A stretch of DNA of 7,281 nucleotides from Bacteroidales bacterium (GCA_025350385.1 JANXXZ010000071.1:1-7281); one strand, 5' to 3'. Positions 1 to 6,610 are shown, numbered from the stretch's first letter. The notes: generated by a model not told the origin, from the sequence alone. Numbers and translations are program-made.

Positions 1-801
1 GTAGGCGCACTGGCAAAAAAATACGGTATAATGATATTGTACGATTCAGCCCGTTTTGCTGAGAACGCTTATTTTATTAAAGAACGCGAGAAAGGCCAGC
101 AAAACAGAAGTATTCGTGAAATTGTAACCGATATGTTTGCCCTGGCTGATGGCATGACTATGAGTAGCAAGAAAGACGCTATTGTGAATATAGGTGGTTT
201 TATCGCTTTGAGGGACTCCGAAATTCATCGTCAGGCCTCTGTCTTCAACATTATGTTTGAAGGTTTTGTGACATACGGCGGACTAGCCGGTCGCGATATG
301 GGCGCATTATCGCAGGGACTCTATGAAGGCACTGAATTCGAATACCTGGATGCGAGAATAAAACAGGTTGGCTACCTTGGGAAATTACTCACCGGGTATG
401 GAGTTCCGGTCCAGCGGCCATACGGCGGACATGCCATTTTTATCGATGCGAACAAAACATTACCCCATCTCCCGAAAGAACAATTCAGGGCTCAGACTCT
501 GGCTGTTGAACTCTATCTTGAAGGAGGCATAAGAGGTGTGGAGATCGGAGCCATTATGGCCGACCGTGATCCCGATACCCGCGAAAACAGGTACCCGGCA
601 CTTGAACTGGTCAGGCTGGCTATTCCCCGAAGGGTTTATACCAATAATCATATGGAATATGTTGCCGCTGCTATGGCAAATGTATTTGAACGCCGAAAAA
701 GTATTACCTGCGGAATGGAAATAGAATATGAAGCTCCGATTCTCAGGCATTTTACGGTACAAATGAGAAGAGCCTCCATGGCAGAAGTTGCAACAAAATA
801 A
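1..801 (+). CDS. tnaA: Tryptophanase (PLP-dependent beta-eliminating lyase), C-terminal part, cut by the window edge
   Basis: The frame is open from base 1, so only the last 266 residues are present; the family is about 460 residues. It is a cytoplasmic fold-type I PLP enzyme of the tryptophanase/tyrosine phenol-lyase family, which splits an aromatic amino acid into the ring compound, pyruvate and ammonia. Visible residues 15-18 (DSAR) hold the Asp and Arg that contact PLP. Residues 55-59 (SSKKD) hold the Schiff-base lysine, expected to be K58. R205 in VRLAIPR corresponds to the arginine that binds the substrate carboxylate (R404 of Citrobacter tyrosine phenol-lyase). Residues 180-183 read VEIG as in tryptophanases (GIRAVEIG), whereas tyrosine phenol-lyase has MERG with the phenol-binding Arg. 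DSARF likewise matches tryptophanase rather than DATRC. Indole formation from tryptophan is therefore the better guess. About seven extra residues follow the usual RHFT-type end. A strong terminator follows, so it probably ends its transcript. Confidence 0.9.
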   Translation, partial: VGALAKKYGIMILYDSARFAENAYFIKEREKGQQNRSIREIVTDMFALADGMTMSSKKDAIVNIGGFIALRDSEIHRQASVFNIMFEGFVTYGGLAGRDMGALSQGLYEGTEFEYLDARIKQVGYLGKLLTGYGVPVQRPYGGHAIFIDANKTLPHLPKEQFRAQTLAVELYLEGGIRGVEIGAIMADRDPDTRENRYPALELVRLAIPRRVYTNNHMEYVAAAMANVFERRKSITCGMEIEYEAPILRHFTVQMRRASMAEVATK

Positions 802-818
802 GTATATGGATTGTGAAT

Positions 819-860
819 GCAGCCTTTCTGGTAATTCATCCGGAAGGGCTGCTTTATTTT
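819..860 (+). terminator. Rho-independent terminator after the tryptophanase gene
   Basis: Arms 819-831 and 840-852 form a 13-bp stem with no mismatch if two G-U wobbles are allowed (GCAGCC pairing with GGGCTGC at the base). The loop is 8 nt. It is followed by TTTATTTT at 853-860. It begins 17 bp after the stop codon at 799-801. Confidence 0.9.
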
Positions 861-933
861 GTCCTAATAACTAAGCTAGTAATCAGGCATAAAATTTCTT
901 TCATTCTTTAAAAATCATGTGCTAAGAAAAGCC

Positions 934-952
934 AGATCTGTAATTCAGATCT
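934..952. repeat. Perfect 7-bp inverted repeat, possible operator
   Basis: AGATCTG, spacer taatt, CAGATCT (arms 934-940 and 946-952). The dyad is perfect and isolated, with no T-run after it, so it does not look like a terminator. It lies 27 bp upstream of the TTG of the promoter candidate at 979-1008, where an activator or repressor could bind. The binding function is inferred. Confidence 0.35.
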
Positions 953-978
953 ACCTGTTTATAAGAGGAGTGCATAAC

Positions 979-1008
979 TTGATTGTATGTTGAATGAAAA
1001 TAAATTCG
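979..1008 (+). promoter_or_regulatory. Candidate Bacteroidota-type promoter for the outer-membrane protein/GLPGLI pair
   Basis: TTG at 979-981, 19 bases, then TAAATTCG at 1001-1008. This matches the Bacteroidota -33/-7 pattern (TTG, N19-21, TAnnTTTG) with one mismatch in the -7 box. Transcription would start near 1014 and leave a leader of about 170 nt. Such short motifs arise by chance in AT-rich DNA. Confidence 0.35.
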
Positions 1009-1182
1009 TTTTCAGAAAATTATTTTCAAATGTCAACAATTTATATACGTTAAGATAGTTATTATTTCAATGATTCTCTGTATTTGCTTTTCCTGCTAGC
1101 TATACAATAATTCCATATTTACGGTTTTATCTGCTCGTACTATCTGGCACAAACTAATCCGAAAACAATAATATATTACCAC

Positions 1183-4020
1183 ATGAATAGATTATCCTGG
1201 TATTTGATGCTGATACTGTTGTGTTCCTCCGGCTTTATCCTTGCTCAAAATCCCTCAAAAGTTACTATTAAAAGCAGCATTCACGACACAACGAATGCAG
1301 AAGTTCCATTCGCCACGGTAATGCTTCTAAACCCAAAGGACAGTACCCTGGTAAATTACACGCTGAGCGATATAAACGGGGCATTTGCTTTCAATAATGT
1401 AAAGAATATCCCTTATTTGCTGAAAGTTTCCCATATGAGTTACCTTCCGCATCAGCAGATGGTCCAGGTGTCAGCAACCCCAGTCAATAATATTGGAGTT
1501 GTTAGAGTGAAGCCTCTTTCAGTTACCCTGATGGAAGTAGTTGTAAGGGCCGCAAAAGCTCCGTTGCGTATAAGGGGCGATACTGTTGAATACGATGCCA
1601 CTACATTCAAAGTCCCACCCGGATCCACCGTTGAGGATTTACTACGCCGCTTACCAGGTATTGAGGTGGATGCCGACGGAAATATCAAGACACAGGGAAA
1701 AGATGTGAAAAGGGTATATGTGGACGGGAAGACGTTTTTCGGCGATGATCCCAAAAGCGTAACCAAAAACCTGGGTGCCGAAACTATATCGAAGGTGCAG
1801 GTTTATGACGAAAAATCAGAACAGACCAAGCTTACGGGAGTTGATGATGGAACAAAGGAAAAGTCGATGAACCTGGAATTGAAAGAAGAATTTAAGAAAG
1901 GCTCGTTCGGGAAAGTTACCGGTGCTGGCGGTAACCGAAATAACTTTACAGCATCGGATAATTATGACCGATATGCTGGCAGGGCAAATTACAACCGTTT
2001 CAATGATAAAAACCAGCTATCCTTTATTGGTTATGCAAATAACATCAACCAGACGGGTGTGAACTGGGAAGATTACGGAGAATTCAAGGGTCAGAACACT
2101 TTTAACGATTATGATAACGGCGATTTCGGGTTTGGTAATGGAGGCATGCGGTATTATTCCTTCAATAGTGATGATTCCCCGTTAAACAATTTCGACGGGC
2201 GTGGTTTTACCAAAAACCTCGGTGCGGGTAGCAACTATAATTATGATAACAAGAAAACCAAATTCAATCTAAGCTATTTCTTTAATCAGACCCGCCTTAG
2301 CCTTGACCAGTTTACATCCAAGCAAACCTTTACCGATTCGGCTAACTTCCTGAATTCAGATACGTTGGGACAATCAAATTTCCGGGGTAACCATAGTATT
2401 GCTTCACGTTTCGAAAAAAACCTGGATTCAAACAATGTTATCATTGTTAAAGCTAACATCCGGTTCAGTACTTCCAACAGCACTTCACATGAGGATCAAT
2501 TATACAGCAACAGCGAGAGTATTCCCCTGAACAGCCTGGGAATGAAAAACGGAACGGATCTTAATTCATGGCGCGTAACCAGCGCCTCAATATTCCGCCA
2601 TCGTTTTATAAAAAAAGGGCGGTCGCTGGCAATCAGTGCGGGTTATAATATCAGCCGTTCCGATGGCACGGATAACCTTTTTTCATTAAATAAGTTCTTC
2701 AAAGCCAATACTATAACTGAACAGATACAGCAACTGAAAGCAAAGCAAAACGATGCATCACAATTCAAATCAAGTTTACTATACACTGAGCCTCTTTCAA
2801 AGAAATGGTACTGGGAATCATTTTATAATTTCAGCATCAGCAATAATGCGGTTAACAGGCAGGTACAAAGGCAAAATACACATGACAGCTCCCTGAGTGT
2901 TTTTTACACCAATGATGTGTTGTATAACCGCCTGGGGACCAGTATCCGTTATTCAAACAAAGGTTTAAATACTTCTCTTGGAATAGCTGCTCAGCAATTA
3001 AAGCTCACAGGAAATTATTTTCCGAACCGCGGCGAGACTATACAGACTGATTCTGTGAAAAGGACATTTTTCAACTGGACACCCAATCTTACAGCCAATT
3101 ACCAGCTTCCTCATAATATGTGGCTGGGGTTAAATTACAGCTACAATATCATCGAGCCACAGCTCACTGACCTGCAATCAGTTCCTAATGTTGATAATCC
3201 ATTATACCGGTTCGAAGGTAATCCTGAACTTAAACCTCAGCGTATGCATTCGTTCAACCTGAATTACAATTACTGGAATCCGGCCTCTTTTGCAAGCATC
3301 GGCTTTGGCTCTGACTTAAATATATATGACCAGAATATAGTTTACAACCAAACGGTAGAAGTGATGGACAGTCTGGGACTTGTTACAACCTCAAAGCCGG
3401 CTAATGTGAAAGGTGGTAACAGTTTCAATACTTATATCTGGTCAAGTTACCCGATCATTAAGACTAAACTCACACTTAATATATACGGGTCTATCAATAC
3501 AGGAAGTTCGCCGGCTCTTGTGAATAATGTTGAAAATGATACTAAGAACCGTGGCTTTAATATCAATATCGGGTTTAACATTACACCGGATCCAAAGCTG
3601 ATATTTAACATTGAGCAGGGCATTGAAATGAATAATATTACCTATTCCATTCATGCTGAACAGAACCAGAAGATCAGGAATTATTCGACCGAAGCTGCAA
3701 TAAAATGGCAGTTTGCGACAAAGTTCTTTTTCGAGAGCAATTTCAATTATTCCATCTACCGCAACGATCGTTTTAATTTTAACCGGGATATGCCTATCTG
3801 GAACGGTTCCGTCAGGCGGATTTTAGGTAAGAAAAACCGGCTTGAAATGCGGCTTGCCGCATTCGACATTCTTAACAAACGGGTTTATATCAGCCAGTAC
3901 GGTTCGCAAAATTATATTCAACATACCAGCGCTCCGACCCTGGCCAGATATTTCATGCTAAGCGCAACCTATAACCTGCGGGGATTTGAAGATAAACTGA
4001 AGAAAAATAATTACTGGTAG
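1183..4020 (+). CDS. Outer-membrane beta-barrel protein, TonB-dependent-receptor-like (carboxypeptidase-regulatory-like domain, plug, barrel)
   Basis: A 945-residue envelope protein. Residues 1-21 are a signal peptide with a hydrophobic core (LMLILLCSSGFILA) ending in AQ. Residues about 26-108 form a carboxypeptidase-D-regulatory-like beta sandwich with the typical DINGAFAF turn (63-70). Residues about 118-235 are plug-like, including VEDLLRRLPGIEVDADGNI (150-168) and VYVDGKTFFGDDP (178-190). The rest, about 245-945, is Asn/Tyr/Phe-rich alternating sequence expected of a large barrel, with aromatic residues near the C-terminus. This architecture fits the Bacteroidota outer_membrane_beta-barrel_3 (PF14905) type rather than a classical SusC, and no STN domain is seen. 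The ATG at 1183 is the natural start, directly before the signal peptide; the upstream bases are A-rich without a GGAGG site. A GLPGLI gene follows after 64 bp, probably in the same transcript. The substrate is unknown, and either a transport or an assembly role is possible. Confidence 0.88.
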   Translation: MNRLSWYLMLILLCSSGFILAQNPSKVTIKSSIHDTTNAEVPFATVMLLNPKDSTLVNYTLSDINGAFAFNNVKNIPYLLKVSHMSYLPHQQMVQVSATPVNNIGVVRVKPLSVTLMEVVVRAAKAPLRIRGDTVEYDATTFKVPPGSTVEDLLRRLPGIEVDADGNIKTQGKDVKRVYVDGKTFFGDDPKSVTKNLGAETISKVQVYDEKSEQTKLTGVDDGTKEKSMNLELKEEFKKGSFGKVTGAGGNRNNFTASDNYDRYAGRANYNRFNDKNQLSFIGYANNINQTGVNWEDYGEFKGQNTFNDYDNGDFGFGNGGMRYYSFNSDDSPLNNFDGRGFTKNLGAGSNYNYDNKKTKFNLSYFFNQTRLSLDQFTSKQTFTDSANFLNSDTLGQSNFRGNHSIASRFEKNLDSNNVIIVKANIRFSTSNSTSHEDQLYSNSESIPLNSLGMKNGTDLNSWRVTSASIFRHRFIKKGRSLAISAGYNISRSDGTDNLFSLNKFFKANTITEQIQQLKAKQNDASQFKSSLLYTEPLSKKWYWESFYNFSISNNAVNRQVQRQNTHDSSLSVFYTNDVLYNRLGTSIRYSNKGLNTSLGIAAQQLKLTGNYFPNRGETIQTDSVKRTFFNWTPNLTANYQLPHNMWLGLNYSYNIIEPQLTDLQSVPNVDNPLYRFEGNPELKPQRMHSFNLNYNYWNPASFASIGFGSDLNIYDQNIVYNQTVEVMDSLGLVTTSKPANVKGGNSFNTYIWSSYPIIKTKLTLNIYGSINTGSSPALVNNVENDTKNRGFNINIGFNITPDPKLIFNIEQGIEMNNITYSIHAEQNQKIRNYSTEAAIKWQFATKFFFESNFNYSIYRNDRFNFNRDMPIWNGSVRRILGKKNRLEMRLAAFDILNKRVYISQYGSQNYIQHTSAPTLARYFMLSATYNLRGFEDKLKKNNYW

Positions 4021-4084
4021 ATTTGTTAACCGGGCTGTTCAAAGTTCCGGCCGGATACGTTAAATCAACTAATTGCTATTTACA

Positions 4085-4894
4085 ATGAAGACTCAAGCAT
4101 ATAGCATGACTAGCAACACAAACATTTCAACCGGCCTGAAACGAAACCTTCAGCAGATATTCATATGTATAGTCCTGGCATTTCCGGTTTCGGGCCTCGC
4201 GCAAAAAATGGAAGGTTCGATGCGGTACCTTATTACGCACAACTGGACAAAAAAAATGGCTGCTGTTGACTATCTCAGCAAGCAGCAGCGCGACAGGGTA
4301 ACTTACATGTGGGGAAACCGTTCGGAATGGAAAGAGTATTCCTTAATGTATTTTACTCCGACCATGACAAAGTATGAAGATTCGGAGGAACGGGCCGAAA
4401 AGGACGATGAAGGTTATTCCTGGCGAAAAGATGTGTATACGATCCGGCGCAATTTTGAAAAAAGTAGCATTTTTGACATGATTCAACTGTTGGGTAAAGT
4501 TTACATTATTGAAGATACCCTCCGTCCACAAAACTGGAAGATCCTGAACGACATCAAGGAAGTTGCAGGTCATATCTGCATGAATGCTTTCTGGGACGAC
4601 ACCTTGAAGATGCAAAAAGTCTATGCATGGTTCGCTCTTGATATGCCTGTCAGCAGTGGTCCCGAGCGGTTCTGCGGCTTACCGGGATTGATCCTTGAAG
4701 TGGATGTAAACGATGGCGCCATGGTAATTACTGCCGATAAGATTGAAATGAAACCTCTGACCACCGAAATGGACCTGCCCAAGAAAATCAAGGGTAAAAG
4801 AATTCATGAAGCCGATTATACGGCCATTATGAAAAAATATATGGACGAAAGGCGCGCCGCCGAAGAGCCACCCTTCTGGGGAATCAGGTACTAG
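4085..4894 (+). CDS. GLPGLI family secreted protein
   Basis: A 269-residue protein carrying the family-defining GLPGLI motif at residues 198-203, in the context PVSSGPERFCGLPGLILEVD. A preceding Trp-rich AWFALD segment is also typical of this Bacteroidota family (TIGR01200). Its function is not known. The start is set at ATG 4085; a TTG at 4073 is in frame but less likely, and ATG 4106 is an alternative that shortens the N-region. A hydrophobic stretch (about 25-38, IFICIVLAFPVSGL) after Lys/Arg ends in AQ, so it should be exported to the periplasm or cell surface; no lipobox Cys is seen. The gene lies 64 bp after the beta-barrel protein on the same strand. GLPGLI genes are often found next to such barrels, so a shared envelope role is inferred. 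The C-terminal tail (EEPPFWGIRY) shows nothing I can assign. Confidence 0.88.
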   Translation: MKTQAYSMTSNTNISTGLKRNLQQIFICIVLAFPVSGLAQKMEGSMRYLITHNWTKKMAAVDYLSKQQRDRVTYMWGNRSEWKEYSLMYFTPTMTKYEDSEERAEKDDEGYSWRKDVYTIRRNFEKSSIFDMIQLLGKVYIIEDTLRPQNWKILNDIKEVAGHICMNAFWDDTLKMQKVYAWFALDMPVSSGPERFCGLPGLILEVDVNDGAMVITADKIEMKPLTTEMDLPKKIKGKRIHEADYTAIMKKYMDERRAAEEPPFWGIRY

Positions 4895-4903
4895 CACATC
4901 CGG

Positions 4904-4939
4904 AGCTGAATTAATTCCAATGCTGGAATGAAATCAGCT
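4904..4939. terminator. Hairpin between convergent genes, possible bidirectional terminator
   Basis: Arms 4904-4919 and 4924-4939 pair at 14 of 16 positions around a 4-nt loop (ATGC). The hairpin fills the 47-bp gap between the GLPGLI stop (4892-4894) and the cvpA stop (4942-4944). Its position suits termination of both genes, but neither side has a clear T-run, so ordinary intrinsic termination is uncertain. Confidence 0.45.
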
Positions 4940-4941
4940 GA

Positions 4942-5472
4942 CTAAGGCTTCTTATTCTCATCGCCGGTTATGAAGCTTTTAGCCTCCTCGGTACACTTTT
5001 TCATGACCGGGAAAACCCGGGGTGCAATCACGGATATAGGATTATATAACACTGATTCCTTCTTTGATTTCAAAGGAATCAGATTCGATTTCGGATCAAT
5101 TTTACCAAACATTACCACGAAAATACTCACGATCAGCAGCCCTTTTGCAACTCCCAGCAATAGCCCGGCCAGCCGGTCAACAATACCGAGGCCGGTAGTT
5201 TTAACAACTCCCGTCAGGAATTGTCCAAGCAGGTAAACCAGCACCAGCACTACCACAAAGGTAACCAGGTAGGAAATTACCCTGATGTTGCTACTTTGCA
5301 TATGAAAGGTATTGGTGAGGGCAGTGGCGGTATATTCCGAAAAATGAACGGCGGCATACAGCCCGAGCAGCAACCCCGCAAGCATGGCCAGGGTAATGAT
5401 AAATCCTTTGGTGAATCCCTTGAATGCGAAATAGGCAAGCGGAATAAGGATAATTATATCGAGGGTGCTCAT
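4942..5472 (-). CDS. CvpA family inner-membrane protein
   Basis: A 176-residue protein with four predicted membrane segments at about 4-20, 24-42, 64-89 and 103-122, then a polar tail of about 50 residues ending in ENKKP. The N-terminus (MSTLDIIILIPLAYFAFKGF) and the motif with GIVDRLAGLLLGVAKG at 96-111 are typical of the CvpA/colicin V production family. In E. coli CvpA is needed for colicin V production; in Bacteroidota its role is unclear, with envelope or stress functions suggested. The length is normal for the family. The start ATG at 5472 is directly before the first membrane segment. It overlaps by 4 bp (ATGA) the stop of a short upstream open frame on the same strand, a sign that another small gene may once have been translated just before it. 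It converges with the GLPGLI gene across a hairpin. Confidence 0.88.
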   Translation of the reverse strand: MSTLDIIILIPLAYFAFKGFTKGFIITLAMLAGLLLGLYAAVHFSEYTATALTNTFHMQSSNIRVISYLVTFVVVLVLVYLLGQFLTGVVKTTGLGIVDRLAGLLLGVAKGLLIVSIFVVMFGKIDPKSNLIPLKSKKESVLYNPISVIAPRVFPVMKKCTEEAKSFITGDENKKP

Positions 5473-5628
5473 TCGGGGCTATTATTCTTGGTTTCGTTAT
5501 TCGTAACAGGTTTCAGTGCGCTGGTCTTTATTTCCGGACCGGTTGCCGGCGATCCTTAGCCGGCCATAGTGCATGAATAGATTGCAGTTCATCAGCCAGC
5601 CGGCACAAATGTATTTAAAGATTTCCAT
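5469..5628 (-). pseudogene. Possible remnant of a small gene upstream of cvpA, split over two frames
   Basis: Two short open frames lie just before cvpA. The first starts at ATG 5628 and runs 43 codons to a TAA at 5497-5499 (start MEIFKYICAGWLMNCNL). The second is open from after an in-frame TAA near 5558 and ends at TGA 5469-5471, overlapping the cvpA start by 4 bp; its Pro/Thr/Asn-rich end (KPVTNNETKNNSPE) looks like a normal protein tail. A one-base shift near 5550 would join them into a protein of roughly 50-55 residues with a hydrophobic start and polar end, the kind of small membrane protein that could be coupled to cvpA. I do not recognise a family. It may also be non-coding: both frames are short, and the GC-rich palindromes at 5545-5564 fall inside. 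Evidence is weak. Confidence 0.22.
5545..5564. repeat. GCCGGC hairpin
   Basis: GCCGGC at 5545-5550 and again at 5559-5564, separated by gatcctta, can form a 6-bp stem with an 8-nt loop. Each arm is itself a palindrome. It lies in the GC-rich gap between the higA and cvpA genes, where CCGG-type palindromes recur (5533-5536, 5651-5656, 5659-5675). Confidence 0.4.
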
Positions 5629-5658
5629 TGTTTCAACCAGCACAGCCTATACCGGTTT

Positions 5659-5675
5659 ACCGGGTTTTGCCCGGT
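5659..5675. repeat. Stem-loop downstream of higA
   Basis: ACCGGG (5659-5664), loop TTTTG, CCCGGT (5670-5675): a perfect 6-bp stem. A competing stem pairs 5673-5678 with 5689-5694 (one G-U). Read on the - strand, this lies 3' of higA, so it may stop or stabilise the higBA transcript, but no T-run follows the stem on that strand. Confidence 0.45.
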
Positions 5676-5679
5676 TCCC

Positions 5680-5704
5680 CGATCCCACGGAGCCTTAGTT
5701 ATTA
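5680..5704 (-). repeat. 25-bp repeat, copy B, 3' of higA
   Basis: Matches 6586-6610 at 23 of 25 positions, in the same orientation. On the - strand it begins TAATAACTAAGGCT and ends GGGATCG. It starts 15 bases beyond the higA stop codon (5720-5722). The two copies bracket the higBA operon. Confidence 0.75.
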
Positions 5705-5719
5705 CCAACTGTACTATCC

Positions 5720-6088
5720 TTATCGTGATAATTGATAATCATTAATTAATAATTCGGGAGAGAGATTCAAACGGATCGTGAGTCTTCTGATCATTTCAAC
5801 AGTCAACTTTCTTTTTCTGTTCAGTATTTCAGAGACTCTGCTTTTTCCACCTATTTCATGAATGAGATCCACTTGTTTTAATTGCATTTCTTCCATCCTG
5901 ATTTTGATTGCTTCAATTGGATCAGGTGCCTCTATTGGGAAATGTTTTTTTTCATATTCGTCGATCATCAAACCTAAAATATCGGCTTCATCACTTTCTG
6001 ATGTGCCGACAGGAGCATCAAAGATTTTTTCAAGCCTGTTTAATGCTTGTTTGTAATCTGAGTCAGTTTTTATGGGTTTAAGAGTCAT
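5720..6088 (-). CDS. higA: HigA-type antitoxin, helix-turn-helix protein
   Basis: A 122-residue antitoxin of the larger HigA (COG5499-like) type. Residues 1-50 are an acidic helical region that should contact the toxin, followed by the characteristic EAPDPIEAIKIRMEEM stretch (53-68). A helix-turn-helix domain at about 69-112 (LKQVDLIHEIGGKSRVSEIL, then KRKLTVEMIRRL) closely resembles E. coli HigA (IGSKSMVSRVLSGKRKLTLE). It should neutralise HigB and repress the operon promoter. The ATG at 6088 lies 12 bp after the higB stop; the gap reads AACCAGAAAAAA on the coding strand, an A-rich Bacteroidota-style ribosome site. Toxin-before-antitoxin order is the usual arrangement for higBA. The length is complete, with all expected parts present and no sign of decay. 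A 25-bp repeat follows downstream. Confidence 0.9.
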   Translation of the reverse strand: MTLKPIKTDSDYKQALNRLEKIFDAPVGTSESDEADILGLMIDEYEKKHFPIEAPDPIEAIKIRMEEMQLKQVDLIHEIGGKSRVSEILNRKRKLTVEMIRRLTIRLNLSPELLINDYQLSR

Positions 6089-6100
6089 TTTTTTCTGGTT

Positions 6101-6397
6101 TTAGATTGTTGAAACATCAATTTTGTCATATTGCTCATGGGTTCCTATGAATCGTATAAAAACCCATTGTTTCCCGAAATTGAACTTAGCCACCAGCCTG
6201 AAAGAATTTCCTTTAATATTGAAGACTATTCTGCTATCTTTCATTATGCTAACGTTGGCATAAGTTTGTTTAACATCAGTTGTATTTTTCCAGTCCGAGC
6301 TTTTGACAATGTCAAACCAGGTTTTCAGGTATTGTTCTGATTCCGGGTACTTCTCCCAAAATTCTCTAAGGGTGCTTTTGGCAAAAATTCTTTCCAT
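6101..6397 (-). CDS. higB: HigB-type mRNA interferase toxin (RelE-like fold)
   Basis: A 98-residue toxin of the HigB_toxin family (PF09907-like), a ribosome-dependent mRNA-cutting enzyme related to RelE. The core VFNIKGNSFRLVAKFNF (58-74) followed by VFIRFIGTHEQYDKID (79-94) matches the family pattern also seen in E. coli HigB (VFNVGGNELRVVA, then IREVMTHKEYD). The conserved His (H87), Tyr (Y90) and basic residues are in place, so it looks active. The start ATG at 6397 gives normal family length (about 95-105). It is the first gene of the operon with higA 12 bp downstream. A promoter candidate with its -7 box at 6415-6422 would give a very short leader of about 10 nt. The gene is AT-rich compared with the left half of the window, consistent with horizontal acquisition, which is common for this family. 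Confidence 0.9.
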   Translation of the reverse strand: MERIFAKSTLREFWEKYPESEQYLKTWFDIVKSSDWKNTTDVKQTYANVSIMKDSRIVFNIKGNSFRLVAKFNFGKQWVFIRFIGTHEQYDKIDVSTI

Positions 6398-6414
6398 CCT
6401 GAAATTCTGAAATA

Positions 6415-6445
6415 CAAAGCTATATAATAATTCTCAATTTGGGAA
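6415..6445 (-). promoter_or_regulatory. Promoter candidate of the higBA operon
   Basis: On the - strand, TAGCTTTG (6422-6415) matches the Bacteroidota -7 consensus TAnnTTTG exactly. A TTC at 6445-6443 stands 20 bases upstream in the -33 position, one base off TTG. Transcription should start just before the higB ATG at 6397. Confidence 0.5.
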
Positions 6446-6452
6446 CTCAATT
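6433..6452. promoter_or_regulatory. Direct repeat in the higBA promoter, possible HigA operator
   Basis: CTCAATT occurs at 6433-6439 and 6446-6452, with starts 13 bp apart, covering the -33 region and the spacer of the promoter candidate. Autorepression by HigA is usual, and this is the clearest repeated motif there. HigA operators are more often palindromic, so this is tentative. Confidence 0.3.
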
Positions 6453-6471
6453 AAAAATAGAATATTGTATG

Positions 6472-6610
6472 GTTGGCAACTGCCAACGCTATGGCAGGCC
6501 GGTGTGGGATTTCCCCGTTAAAGCGGGGCAAGCTGTGCAACACGGCTTCATTGCCTGTCCGCCAGGCGGATTAGATCGTGAAAAACGATCCCGCGAAGCC
6601 TTAGTTATTA
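6472..6610. repeat. Stem-loop-rich GC block between the HEAT gene and higBA
   Basis: About 139 bp made of consecutive hairpins. They are GTTGGCA/TGCCAAC (6472-6478, 6481-6487); CCCCG/CGGGG (6513-6517, 6524-6528); AAGCTGTG/CACGGCTT (6530-6537, 6541-6548, one G-U); TCCGCC/GGCGGA (6558-6563, 6565-6570); and GATCGT/ACGATC (6574-6579, 6585-6590, loop GAAAA). GGCTTC (6544-6549) can also pair with GAAGCC (6595-6600), enclosing the last two as a branched structure. G+C is 36 of 60 in 6481-6540, between AT-rich genes. Its right end contains the 25-bp repeat and the stop codon of the HEAT gene. It could be a REP-like element, a structured 3' end or a recombination site. Confidence 0.65.
6586..6610 (-). 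repeat. 25-bp repeat, copy A, at the end of the HEAT gene
   Basis: Matches 5680-5704 at 23 of 25 positions. The HEAT gene stop codon (TAA, 6608-6610) is the first three bases of the repeat on the - strand, so the repeat supplies the end of the reading frame. Confidence 0.75.

Larger units (their letters stand above)
861..1182. other. Intergenic stretch upstream of the outer-membrane protein gene
   Basis: The gap between the tryptophanase stop and the next start is 381 bp. After the terminator it is AT-rich and holds no credible reading frame. What I can see is a perfect inverted repeat at 934-952 and a promoter candidate at 979-1008, listed separately. Bases 1009-1182 would then be a long 5' leader. 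I see no recognisable riboswitch fold in it. Confidence 0.5.

Noticed and set aside
460..762. 100-codon frame antisense to the tryptophanase gene.
   Set aside because: Shadow of a strongly supported coding region, with no protein features of its own.
4941..4951. The 11-mer ACTAAGGCTTC, found in the - strand repeat at 6595-6605, also occurs on the + strand here.
   Set aside because: It overlaps the cvpA stop and last codons (Lys-Pro-stop), does not extend further, and is in the opposite orientation; probably chance.
5221..5559. Open frame of 112 codons on the + strand over the 5' part of cvpA.
   Set aside because: It is antisense to the clear CvpA gene, its product has no recognisable features, and it runs through the GCCGGC palindromes.
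6544..6600. Branched fold that looks a little like part of a tRNA cloverleaf.
   Set aside because: No anticodon arm, T-loop sequence or CCA-end logic; arm lengths do not fit a tRNA.
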